From Choanephora cucurbitarum (taxonomy: Eukaryota > Mucoromycota > Mucoromycetes > Mucorales > Choanephoraceae): a DNA stretch of 64,000 bases. The translations under genes were made by a program, and so were the position numbers. The first letter of the stretch is position 1, and each line of letters starts with the position of its first letter. Where the stretch lies: contig JAIWNI010000022.1 in the NCBI GenBank assembly GCA_025331435.1, positions 62,001 through 126,000 on the forward strand. The letters run 5' to 3'. Shown here one piece after another: positions 11,065-21,455 of the stretch. The notes under the pieces were generated by a model, which worked only from the letters and a program-made list of their open reading frames with translations, was not told the DNA's origin and did no database searches.

Positions 11065-12710
11065 CTATCCTTTTCTTTGAGATGCAGTAATAAGTGCAAT
11101 GAGTTCTTTACGACGATCCAATCTGAGTTGTCTTCTCTCTTGACCTCCTTCAAAGATTTCAATGCCACATTCAGTCTGAGGAATCACTTTAGGAATCATG
11201 ACAGGTACATGTTCATGATCAGAAGCAGCTATAAAAGATAACAGTAAGTGATTGAATCATTTATCATGTAAATGACTTTAACTGATGGTAAAAAATCCAT
11301 CGTTGGTAAATTTCGTTTCACCTGTCAATAGATTTTCTATTCAGACATCAGTATTGTTTGTTTGTAAGACTGTGTTCTAAATTACCTGCTTCCACAGTCA
11401 CATACACTTCCATAGAAGAATTAAAGGCTCTAGAGACAATGGAGCGTATGGTGACTACATCACCTACACCTGAACTTGTAATAAAGTTAAGACTATCAAT
11501 ACTATATGGTGAAATGAGTCAATGATGTGACTCATGGAACTCCGATCTATTTTTTTTTTTCTTTTTTTACTTGGCAGTTAATAAATAAGCTTTCACTAAT
11601 TGATTTGCACTAGCTAATGCACATTGTTCCATCCAAGCCATAATTTGACCACCAAATGTGATCTGTAAGGTATTGGCATGTTGAGGCATCACCAATTCTA
11701 CTACTTCAGCAAAAGTGGTTCGAATGGGTTTAGCACCTTCCTGTTGCTCTACCATACGGGGATCTTGTGAAAATCGTCTCTGGAGTACATGGTCTGGTCT
11801 TTCATCATACCCAGGATGCACTCGCACAGGCGCATCTGGATCTGTACGCTGTCGAAGTCCCTGAGACCACTCTCGCATACGATCTCGAATCAAATGATGA
11901 TCAGGCTGGACTCTTCTCAGACGTGCCTGTCGACGTGTCTCGGCCATCTCATATCGCTTTTGTTCCATACTGGATTGAGGGATCAAGGCAGGGACTGAGA
12001 TGGTCTGGAGGTCAGACAGGATTCGTCCAACATGTGTCCTGGCTGAGGGACGAGGTGAGAGAGCCACAAAGGTCAGATAGGCATGAGCCACAAAGAATCG
12101 ACCGGGAACAAGTGGGGATTCTGCTTCTACCTTGACACCGACTTCCATGGAGGTCTTCCATGATTTATTGACAGAGGCTTGAATATAAACCTAAAATGGA
12201 TCATTGAATTTTCTAGATGAATAAAGAAATAGGTTTATAGCTTTACAATATCACCTAATTTGACAGGATGTAAAAAGGCAACATCATCTACTGAACGAGT
12301 CACCTAAAAAAAAAGTATAGGATTCAACCTAAGCCAATTCCCCCCCCCCCCTCCTTTTATATGTATCTTACTGAAGGTGACACGGCATGACGTTTTGCTG
12401 CTATACCTGCAGCCACATCAATCCAACTCAAGATAGTACCTGCATAAGCAAATCCCTAATAATAAAAAAAAATCAGACATACTCTCTCTCTCTTCCTTTT
12501 ATACAATTTTTTTTTTACTTTTAAATTACAGTGTGAAGCATGAATAAATTCAGTCATAGTCACTCGACTCTCATGAGCTGGTTTAGAGGAAACACGTACA
12601 TGTCCTGCTGTTGTATAAGGATCAGGTAACATCCTTTGAAAGATGGGTTGACTGATGAACACAAAGGCTTCTATGCATTTGTCACGTACAGTATCATAAA
12701 TAGAAGACAT
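11065..12710 (-). CDS. Acyl-CoA thioesterase, double hotdog (ACOT9/BFIT-like)
   Basis: ATG at 12708-12710 (MSSIYDTVRDKCIEAFVF). About seven exons run down to a stop near 11065. The first hotdog unit spans TEFIHASHCNLK, GFAYAGTILSWIDVAAGIAA, VDDVAFLHPVKLGDIV and ASVNKSWKTSMEVGVKVEAE. The second spans VMPQHANTLQITFGGQIMAW, FITSSGVGDVVTIRSIV and SSMEVYVTVEA. Between them is a charged linker of about 110 residues rich in Arg (MAETRRQARLRRVQPD). Family knowledge: such enzymes hydrolyse fatty acyl-CoA to free acid and CoA. The usual start of mitochondrial members lies further upstream, and no clear presequence is seen here, so the compartment is open. One intron holds a 12-base poly-C run (about 12343-12355). 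Confidence 0.85.
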
Positions 12711-12784
12711 AGTATGAGGGGTAGAAATAAGCAAGAAAAAAAAAAAAAGAAAAATAACGTAAAAAATAAATAAAAAATATATTA

Positions 12785-13613
12785 TTAAAGACGTTGAAGA
12801 AATTCAAGTGCTTCTTTGGATTGTCTATGATACAAGAAGGGTTAGATTGACAACTTTTTTTTTTTAAAAAAGAGATATTCACTTACGCTTTAAGTGCTGC
12901 TGTTTGTTGTCTCTTCTTTGTCAATTGATTTTCCATTAATAGACGTAAGGTCTCTCGTGCCTAGAAAGAGAGGGGGTTAGATTTCCATCCTTTCAATCTC
13001 TTTGGGGGCTTACTTGGTGTGGACGATAGGCATTGAGAATATGATGCATATTGATAAACAAATGACTGATGTTCTCAATATGTTTACCAAACTAACAATA
13101 ACATAAGTATGGTAATGCTCTTTTTTTTTCTTTTTCATTTTTTTACCTCTTCTGGTTTCTCTACCAAGACATCTAATAGTTGTAGAAACTGAGTGATAAG
13201 AGATCGATTGAGTTTCTTTAATTCCTTGACACGATCTACACATAAATTTAAGAAAAGACAACTCGATACAAGAAAGGGCTATCCTACCAATATCTTGGTT
13301 CTCAGGATAAAGTTGTTTCACTTGAAGTTCTTCTAAGGTAGGTAAGCGATCTTGAATCTGATCACTTTAGGTTAATTTCCTTCAAGAAAATAAGTAGGAA
13401 GGAGAAGAATACCTGCCACTTTTGATCAAATACACTATAGTCATCAGTAGGTGGAAGTGGTGGTTCAAGTTGCTTTAGAGGGAAATCAAGTGTCGATTCA
13501 TAGTCATCAGTCTTTTGTGCTTGTTTCAACAGTTCAAGGTTTTCAGTGGTATATCGTTTATAGTAAGTTGGAGGATCTGGCCAAGCACTTCGAGCTGATT
13601 GTTGTTCTTCCAT
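12785..13613 (-). CDS. MED7: Mediator complex subunit 7
   Basis: ATG at 13611-13613. Exons read SAWPDPPTYYKRYTTENLEL and LEPPLPPTDDYSVFDQKWQ, then LPTLEELQVKQLYPENQD, LKKLNRSLITQFLQLLDVLV, INMHHILNAYRPHQARETL and QLTKKRQQTAALKA. The last mini-exon ends QSKEALEFLQRL at the stop near 12785. The PP-type N-terminus, the LxxxQLYP motif and the YRPHQAR helix are the Med7 hallmarks. Role: middle-module Mediator subunit pairing with Med21, bridging activators and RNA polymerase II. It starts back-to-back with the CCCH gene across 620 bp. Confidence 0.93.
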
Positions 13614-14236
13614 GACTTTTTAAAAAATAATAATAATAAAAATAAAAATATAAAATAAAGTTCCTGTTGTTTAATTATTATTTTTTTCTATTATGCAAGT
13701 AGATAGAAGCTTTATTTTCTAATGAATGGAAGAGCAAATTGTTGCGTCATCACTCTTTCTCTTTTGATTCCATGTATTCAATCACGATGCCCTAAGTGCT
13801 GACTGTTAGGCCCCAAAGAAACCATACCTAATTGTCTTTACTTTTACTACACAAAGTTAAACAGTGTCGTTTGTTGCCTAGTTTCATGCCAGTGACTTCT
13901 TTTATTCAAGATTAAATTGATTCCTTCTCGAAAGTTTATTCATTGGCAACTGAGCACCCAAAATGCATTGTTCCATAAACAACACCTTATCCACATGCAC
14001 ATAAAGGTTGAATGTCATTTAGCTTCAACGTCAGCAACAATCAAAAAAAAAAAATTATGCGTGCCTATAGTAAAGGGCCTAGTCTAAGAAAAAACTCAGC
14101 GTATCACGTGATTTGCCACAGCCTTGTTGTAAATATTTTTTCTAGATTTTTATTTTCAACTTTAATTAGTGCACAAATCGCTTTGTAAATAACTACATAC
14201 CTTCTATAAGATCACTTACACAACTCTATATATAAA
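13614..14236. promoter_or_regulatory. Divergent promoter region, MED7 / CCCH gene
   Basis: A 623-bp AT-rich spacer between two outward starts. It holds a TATCACGTGAT-like E-box core near 14101-14110 and a TATATA stretch just before the CCCH start. No other gene is seen. The regulatory role is inferred from position. Confidence 0.4.
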
Positions 14237-17116
14237 ATGGAACACATACCTACCTTAGAAGACTTAGTTCGCATCACACCTCCTACTTTAGAAGAAGTCG
14301 CTGAAGTCGAACGCATTATGCTCGAAAGAGAGAAGCTGAACGAAGACGACATCAACGACAATATACCCATAAAGCATGCAAATATCGTAGAACTGACTCA
14401 TATGGTAAGAAGCCAAGCAAGTCTTCAACGCGCTGCTTCTCAAGAACCCTCCTCTACCTCTGCTAAGGTATATATATATATATATATACAACACTAACTA
14501 ACACATCACTCTCTAGGCTGATTCCCCCTCTTCTCAACAAAACTCACCTTCCAAGACACGATCGCCTAGTCCTGCGCAACCTGTCCAAGCTTCCTCGTCG
14601 TCTCCACAGGTGACATCACAAAAGGTGACCCCCATCAAAGGTCCTCGTCCTGCACCTATTGAAACACGACCTTACCGACAGTTGCCACCCATCTTGCCTG
14701 TCCCAAGACGATCGTCCAGTTCCTCAATACCAACACGATCACCCGTGTCTCCAACACAAACACGATCACCCGTGTCTCCAACACAAACACGATCACCCGC
14801 GTCTCCAACACAAACACGATCTATCTCGCAATCGCCCACGTCACCTACTCAACGACGATCTTCCTCACCTGTCCAAATGCGATCGCCTTCACTGGCTCGA
14901 CCTATCATTAAGAAGCCTGTCTCTATCTATATGCCAAAGAAGAAACCTACCGCTAAACCCAATCCAGAGGTACGTCATCAGATCACTATCCCACTTTCCT
15001 TGACTTACATTTTTTTCTTTCTCTTTAGAACGCTGAATCATCTAGTGCCGCTGCTTCCTCAGATGATGATACCTCGTCAAAAATCTCGCGTCCCATTCAT
15101 GCTATGAAAAATGCTGCTTCTAACTTCAAATCAGTTATGAAAAACGCCACTTCTTCTGCCAAAAAGACAATGATCCAAACTGCTTCCGCTGTTAAGACCG
15201 CAGCCACACCTCAAAAGGCTAGCCATCCTCCTTCTCCTGTACATGCTTCTACTGCTCCAGTGTCTCCTGTTGCTAAGTTGTCTTCATCAGTTGCTAAGTC
15301 GCCTTCTACTGCTCCTGTTTCACCAGTTGCTAAGTCGCCTTCACCTGCTCCTGTTGCCATGTTGCCTCCACCTGCTCCAGTTTCTTCTGGTATTGTAAAT
15401 ACTTCCACAAACACTGCTTCAAAAGTTACCTCTCTGCCTCTTTCCTCCGGTACTGCCAATCCCATCTCTGTTGATACCGCGTCACCTACTACTGCTTTGC
15501 CTCGCTCTGGTGCTGCCAATCCCATCTCTATTGATACCGCGTCACCTCTCTCTGGTCGTCCTCGTCTTTCTGTCTCTGTCTTACCTGCCTTCTCTGTCGT
15601 ACCTGTGCCTACTGCATCGCCATCTGTTACTTCCCACAAGACCGTTTCGTCATCTGCTTTTGACAAGCCATCGCATGCTGTCATGCCTTCTCGCGCAGCC
15701 AACGTGTCATCTGTTGCTGGTTTAACGACTCCCTCTTCGCGTGTTGTCAATGGTGTTACTACCGCTTCTTCTAATGATGCAACAATGATGCCTAATCCTC
15801 TTCGTGCCACAAGCTTACCACCCAGCTCATCCCGTACTACTGCTCCTGCTTCTCACCGTGCTACTGGTATTAATCATGCTGGTAATGCCGGTGATGCCAA
15901 TATTGCTGCTACTATTCATCATGCCACTAATCATACTGGTAATGCCAATACTGTTCCTGCTTCTCACCGTGCTACTGGTATTAATCATGCTGGTAATGCC
16001 GGTGATGCCAATACTGCCACTACTGCCAATACTATTCACCATGCTACTGGTACTAATCATGCTGGTAATGCTGGCGATATTCACGCTGCTCGTACAAATA
16101 ACCATGCCCCTCAACGCCTGTCGCCCTATTCAGAAGGCACCGGAAAGAATAAAAAAAGAAATCGCAGCAAGAAGAAAAACAGACAGGCAAAGAAGGTCAA
16201 TGCAAGAGAGGCATCCAAGGCCCATGCTGATAGATTTCAAGACGATAGTGCTTTTGCCCAAGACGACTTTGACTCTTTACTTTCAAGTTACAATACAACA
16301 CAAAAGAGAAAGGCAGAACATGAACCTGCGCCTCCCAACAAAAGACAACACCTGGCTACTGCCAACGCCAACACCACCACTCATACCAACATCATTCCCA
16401 AGAGTGATTATACCAAGCCTATGCAACCACCTAATAACAAGAAACGCCAATTAACAGAAGCTGTTGAAAGCAATCGCCCAACGAAGCAGCCCTTTGTACC
16501 TCGTATTGATTGCAAATACTTTATCCATGGTCATTGTAAAGATGTAAGTAACTAACAAGAAAAGACACGTTAAGAAACACAATGAACTCATCAATTCTTT
16601 CTAAATAGGGTGACAATTGTACCTTTAAACATGATCCAAATGCAGTACAAAGCAAGCCAACACCAGCCAAACCAAGAATTGTTTGCCAGTTCTTCAAGAC
16701 GAACTCTTGTTCAAAACTTGGTGATTGTGAATTCTCTCATGTAAGTTATTCATTCGACTTTTTCTTCTTCTTCTTTTCTAACCTTTTTTTTTTTATAGGA
16801 CCTATCTATCGAACCTTGTCGTTTCCACTTCTTGAATGGCAAATGTAACAGCCAAACCTGTAGTTATTCACACGCCCCATTAACCGACGAAACAAGACAG
16901 ATGCTTCGCGTCTTAACTGGACCATGCCGATTCTATTACCTCAAAGGCTTCTGTAACAACGGCGACCTGTGTAATTTCAGCCACAGTGGTTGTAGTGAGG
17001 AAGAACGCCAGCGGTTAGAACAGGAGATCTTGCCATGTAAATATTTTTTCTCAAATGGTAGTTGTCCAAAAGGCGATGACTGTTTTTACGGCCATAGTGA
17101 ACTTAAAAACCTGTAA
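14237..17116 (+). CDS. CCCH zinc-finger protein with five fingers and repeat-rich N-half
   Basis: Five exons (14237-14467, about 14518-14969, 15029-16542, about 16609-16740, about 16799-17116), roughly 880 residues. The N-terminus (PTLEDLVRITPPTLEEVAEV) is acidic. The next 550 residues are Ser/Thr/Pro/Ala-rich with tandem repeats: TRSPVSPTQ three times at 14746-14826, SPVAKSPS-type repeats near 15270-15350, and a HAGNAGDAN repeat near 15850-16080. A basic segment (KNKKRNRSKKKNRQAKK) resembles a nuclear signal. Five C-x(7-8)-C-x(5)-C-x3-H fingers close the protein: CKYFIHGHCKD-GDNCTFKH, CQFFKTNSCSKLGDCEFSH, CRFHFLNGKC-QTCSYSH, CRFYYLKGFC-GDLCNFSH and CKYFFSNGSC-GDDCFYGH. CCCH arrays usually bind RNA, so a role in mRNA processing is likely, but the orthologue is not identified. 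A (TA)n run sits in intron 1. Confidence 0.85.
14746..14826 (+). repeat. 27-bp coding minisatellite, three units (TRSPVSPTQ)
   Basis: Three head-to-tail copies of a 27-base unit inside the CCCH gene. The first two are identical in the unit; the third has one base change (Val to Ala codon). Confidence 0.85.
15846..16075 (+). repeat. Coding repeat, about 110-bp period (ATGINHAGNAGDAN)
   Basis: A stretch of more than 50 bases near 15846-15902 recurs with essentially no change at about 15955-16011. A third diverged copy (ATGTNHAGNAGD) follows. All copies keep the CCCH gene frame. Confidence 0.8.
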
Positions 17117-18012
17117 ATATTTTAAATAAAAATCTGTAAACATTTTCTCTCTATTTCATAGTCAACATTAGCTTCTTCTTCATATCTCTCCTGTCTTTGA
17201 AAAATGCTATTGCTCTCTCTCTCTTTTTGGTTAGAAAGGCTATAGTCTCAAGCATGAATGAATATCTATCGTTGTGTTTTATTGCCTCAATTCAGAGTCT
17301 GGGCTATTCTGGGTTTAGGTAGATAACCTGTTGCACACTCATCAAAGCCATTTTTTATATAAAAAAAAAAGTCTGTGTGGCAGTGAATCCATAGATCAAC
17401 ATGAGAAAAGAGAATCTGAGCTAAGCATAAAGCAACTTATTCTTGTTTAATATCAATATGCGGATGTTGTCTTGTCTTTGCAAGAAGAATCTACTAGGAT
17501 ATATAAAAGTCTCACCCTAAATAACTAAGAATAATCAATTAGCTAGTCTTTGCGAGACAAAGAAAAACAATCTTCTACTACCTTTACTTTTTTTTTTAAC
17601 AAAAAAGAACTTGACTACTACTCAGGCTTCTTTGCTCATATGATATGACAGGTGTACAGTTAGTGGTCTAGATAACCAACAAGGATCATTTCACACTAAT
17701 GAACATTATAAAATCGACTAGTATTTGGTACTATTATAAGCAATAGATTAAGAAGAAGTGTCATATACTATAAGTGAAGTCTCTTATTTTTGTCTTAAAT
17801 TGACTGATGAATCTTGATGCTATCAATGCTATGCTTTTCAGTCCATCAAGATGACGCATAGATTGGTTTGTTGTCAAACAGATGTGAAAAAGGTTGCCTA
17901 AACGAAATTGTAGACAAGATTCATAATGAAGAGAATTATATCAAGTAGAAGATAATCAAATAGTTTGTACTGATCAAAGCCCAAAAGTAAAGAAAACAAA
18001 AAAGGAAGCTGC
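17117..18012. other. Intergenic, 0.9 kb, tail-to-tail
   Basis: A spacer between two 3' ends. It is AT-rich with poly-T/poly-A runs. No gene, RNA or repeat was recognised. Confidence 0.6.
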
Positions 18013-18939
18013 TCAGTTTATTGTCTTGGTTTTTTTGGATGCGATACGTACACTTTTACGCATAGGCTTAAGTTTCGCTTTTTCCTTCTTCTTCTTTTTG
18101 AAGACAGGTTGCTCTTCAGTCGGTTCCACTGCATCCTTATCCTGTATTTGGTTTTCTGGGACTTTCGAGTCAGAGCATGCTTGTGATAAAGGCAGGCTTT
18201 TGTCCAATTCAACTGATTTCTCTTGAAGTGTAGCCTGATCATGAGACATACTTTCAGCCGAAGAAGATCGTGTTGTCCTTCTTTCTTTCAGGGCACGAAC
18301 AGAAGGAGACTGACTTTCTGTTTGCTTAGGATATGGTTCAAGAGGTGTTTCTTCACTAACAAATTGATTTTCTACAACGTTGTTGCCATCTACTATTTCC
18401 TTTATCTCTTGAGGACAAGTGTTTTTTGCTCCATCATGTTCTGTGTTGTTTTCATAAAGAGGAGGCATATGGAAAAAAAGTACTTCATCTGTTGATAAAT
18501 CAGCAGTTGTATCAACATCTGTGTGTGATGCTATGTTTGGGTTAGGAGTGATATAGGCAAAACTGAGAATGGCTGGTGTTGGGTCTTGAAGCACCTGAAT
18601 ATGATTGATTTGATGGACGTTCATGACCAAACCGTATGTGGGTGATGGTATATCCATATCGGGTTCCACAGATGCTTCCAAGCTGCCTGAGACGCTGATA
18701 GCCAGTACCTTGTTTTCAATCTCTGTAATATTGTTTGCTTTCAAGGCATTCAGAAACATCTGTTGATGCATCATCATATAAACGGATCCAGACAACTGTT
18801 GGAGATGTCCGATAGCCAACAATTCATTTAAAATTCGGTTACAAACGATAATACGATTTCCAAACACGGTGGCGTTCTGCACAGTGCCATTGAAAGATTG
18901 TTTGGGCTCGGAAAAAGAAACTTCACCTTGTAAAAGCAT
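18013..18939 (-). CDS. Hypothetical protein with basic C-terminal tail
   Basis: One uninterrupted 308-residue frame from the ATG at 18937-18939. The first about 140 residues look folded: GTVQNATVFGNRIIVCNRIL, LLAIGHLQQLSGSVYMMMHQ, YGLVMNVHQINHIQVLQDP. The rest is acidic/Ser-rich and ends in a Lys/Arg cluster (KKKKKEKAKLKPMRKSVRI) that could be a nuclear signal. I do not recognise the family. A beta-rich N-half such as an OB fold is a guess only. Confidence 0.7.
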   Translation of the reverse strand: MLLQGEVSFSEPKQSFNGTVQNATVFGNRIIVCNRILNELLAIGHLQQLSGSVYMMMHQQMFLNALKANNITEIENKVLAISVSGSLEASVEPDMDIPSPTYGLVMNVHQINHIQVLQDPTPAILSFAYITPNPNIASHTDVDTTADLSTDEVLFFHMPPLYENNTEHDGAKNTCPQEIKEIVDGNNVVENQFVSEETPLEPYPKQTESQSPSVRALKERRTTRSSSAESMSHDQATLQEKSVELDKSLPLSQACSDSKVPENQIQDKDAVEPTEEQPVFKKKKKEKAKLKPMRKSVRIASKKTKTIN

Positions 18940-20195
18940 GTTTGAATAGAAAAAGAGAGAAAAAAAAAACAGGCGAATTCATCTATGTGTATTCACTTTT
19001 TATATCAGTTTCGTTCCATTGTTTAAACAAAAGATAAACAAGTTTAAAGCAGGAAAATGTATAGTGTTTTGAAACTCAAGATAAGGCTCTAGTGAAGCTT
19101 ACTTTCTACAATAAGAGCCTGAAGCAGTATTCTATCAAGACTTCTTTTTCCACTCAAGTATTCCTCTTTTTTTTCTCCTTAAATAATTCTGTAGGATCCA
19201 AGTGGTGTAAAGTATTTTATTACATCTCCAGTAAAGCTACAATCTCATCAAAAATTGCTTTCATAAGTGAATTTTGTTCCAGTAACGACAACACCCTTAG
19301 ATCTTGTTTGATTCTTCGTTTCAGTTCTTGTCTCATTACTATTATTTTCTAAAATGCTTGTTAGAAAAGAAGATAGCCTTCATCCTTTGTTTGCATGAGC
19401 AAGGGAAAGGCATAAGCCTATTCCATTAAGTACATGTAATGATAAGTGTCTTTTATGAGAAAACCAGCAAGTTGAAACCAATGATAAATGATCAAAATTT
19501 GATAAAATTCTTGTCGTTATCAATACAAATCTGCATATCGCTAAAGGGCAAGCATAATAATGATATGAACACAGACGATCGTATTCTTTGAAGTGTTTAT
19601 TAACTTCACTCGCAAGCATGCGACTATGCTATCATTGGATAGAAGGCTGAGCCTATCTAAAGAGGTTACAAAAGAAATTGTTGAGGTTATTGAACAAATG
19701 GGTTTAATTGTATTATTTAAAGGGTATACGATAATGAGGTATTTGATGTAAATGTTCTTTCTTTTTTTGAGAGCAAAGAATTCACTTTAGATGTCTATTC
19801 CTACAAGAGTGTGGCTATTGGGACAAATCAACCAAAAAAAAAGTGTAGTACAGCCATAATTAGCTCTTCATTATAACTTCTATTCTAATGGCTTAAGCGT
19901 ATCCGTAGTCATTTCTTATGCCGAATAATTTCAGTCTTGCCAACCATAGACCCAGATATCCTTTCTCTCTGTTTATCCCCATCAGAATGAGACACTTTCT
20001 CTCTTTTATTTTACTTACTACGCAATGAAGAAGAAGGAACGGAAGAGCCTTTGATTGCCTAGGAAGTCACCTGATCATACAAGACAACAACTTATGTGTC
20101 AAAATGATTCCCGACCCTGGCCGGATATTGAAAACCAATAAGAAAAAAAAAAAACTTTCTTTATTTTCTTCTTTTTTTTTTTTCCTCAATCTATC
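18940..20195. other. Intergenic, 1.25 kb, divergent
   Basis: A spacer between the starts of the hypothetical gene and the FAM210-like gene. On the minus strand at about 19345-19220 a 40-codon stretch (MRQELKRRIKQDLRVLSLLE...) reads like coding helix behind a good 3' splice site, but I could not complete a gene. Otherwise nothing recognised. Confidence 0.5.
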
Positions 20196-20798
20196 ATGTC
20201 ATTTCGTTTTATCACAAGGAGAGTCTTGCTCTCTCATACACACATCCGCCCAAAGATGTCCCTGAATTCCCCTCAGTTTCGGTTCTATACCACACCTGTC
20301 CAAAAACAAGAAGCCATCAAAATCAACCAATTAACATCTTCACCCAGCCTAATTGAAGCAGCCAAATCAGGACAAAAGACATCGAAACTAAAGGAACTGA
20401 CCAAGAAATACGGTGCAGTCGGTGTCCTGGTCTATCTGGGCGTGGGCTGTGTGGATCTCGGTATCACCTTTGGTGTCATTCAGCTGGCTGGTTTAGATAA
20501 AGTGAAGGCAGTAGAGAAAGGTGTGATGGATGTGGTCTATAGTACAGGAGAAAAGATAGGTTATAAACATAAGGAGACAGCCGAGGTTGTGGATCAACCG
20601 ACCGATACCCCTCCTTCTCTTGCCTCTGTCTTTTTACTGGCCTATGGTATTCACAAGACCTTGTTGTTGCCTGTACGATTGACTATCACGGCTGCCATTA
20701 CACCTGCTGTGGTGCGTAAATTACATCAATTGGGTTGGGCTCGTTATTTTCCTCGATTGCTTGGTGCTGTGACACCTAAAAAGCCAACTACTCTTTAG
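20196..20798 (+). CDS. FAM210/DUF1279 mitochondrial membrane protein
   Basis: Single exon, 200 residues. The N-terminus MSFRFITRRVLLSHTHIRPK with a downstream RFYTTP is a mitochondrial presequence. The DUF1279 core follows: LKELTKKYGAVGVLVYLGVG CVDLGITFGVIQLAG (a membrane helix), then a second hydrophobic part SLASVFLLAYGIHKTLLLPV and TITAAITPAVVRKLHQLGW. The family (FAM210A/B, yeast Nat2-like) is mitochondrial inner-membrane with poorly defined function. It lies 42 bp upstream of MED22 on the same strand. Confidence 0.88.
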   Translation: MSFRFITRRVLLSHTHIRPKMSLNSPQFRFYTTPVQKQEAIKINQLTSSPSLIEAAKSGQKTSKLKELTKKYGAVGVLVYLGVGCVDLGITFGVIQLAGLDKVKAVEKGVMDVVYSTGEKIGYKHKETAEVVDQPTDTPPSLASVFLLAYGIHKTLLLPVRLTITAAITPAVVRKLHQLGWARYFPRLLGAVTPKKPTTL

Positions 20799-20840
20799 AC
20801 ATAATAAAGTTTTTTTTTTTTAATTTTTTTTTTCATTATC

Positions 20841-21381
20841 ATGACGACTTTACCACCTTTTGGTCATAGTGCAACTACAGTACCTAGACCTGTTTTACTT
20901 CAAATAGAAGATCAGTATAACAAAAGGATCGATGACGATGTCGCTAAATTAGTCGATTGCTTTACTGATGTCGTCAAAGTGAGCGAGGTAAATAAAGCGT
21001 GATGAACTTGTTAATGCCCAATAACTCATATATAAAAGAACAAAGATAAAGATAAATTCAAAGTAGCTCAAGAAGGTTATCAAATAGAAAGTCAAGCAGC
21101 TCAGATTGTAAGTATGTTCTTCTTTTATGATGCTTAGTTAAAACTGAGGATCCTCTTAGGTACGTTCATGTGAATCCTTATTGTCACTGATTGGTGAACT
21201 AAAACAAAACTTACTGTTGAATGACACCAAAACACTCTCTCGATTACGGCAAAACCATTCAGAGAAACTGACAACCAACACAAACACCATCAAAGACCGT
21301 ATCGTTCAGATGAAAAAGGAATTGGCTGATACAGTCTATGATCTAGAGACAGTCTATTATCGTCCTTTATCTGAACAATAA
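20841..21381 (+). CDS. MED22: Mediator complex subunit 22
   Basis: Three exons starting at 20841. The segments read LLQIEDQYNKRIDDDVAKLV, then the exon NKDKDKFKVAQEGYQIESQA, then VRSCESLLSLIGELKQNLLL-ND, which is the Surf5/Med22 helical pattern. The length of about 145 fits fungal Med22/Srb6. Role: head-module subunit of Mediator. With MED7 at 13 kb this is the second Mediator gene in the window; they are not adjacent. Confidence 0.88.
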
Positions 21382-21455
21382 AGAGTTTTATAAGAAATGA
21401 ATGCTATTAAATAGATGCTTGAAATAAGAGAGTAGTGTTATGCATGATGAAATGT

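Noticed and set aside
15211..15810. 199-codon minus-strand frame opposite the CCCH gene
   Set aside because: Mirror of the Ser/Thr/Pro repeat region; the plus frame has splice continuity and zinc fingers.
15804..16454. 216-codon frame of Leu/Met/Val/Pro runs
   Set aside because: Alternate frame of the coding repeat; composition only.
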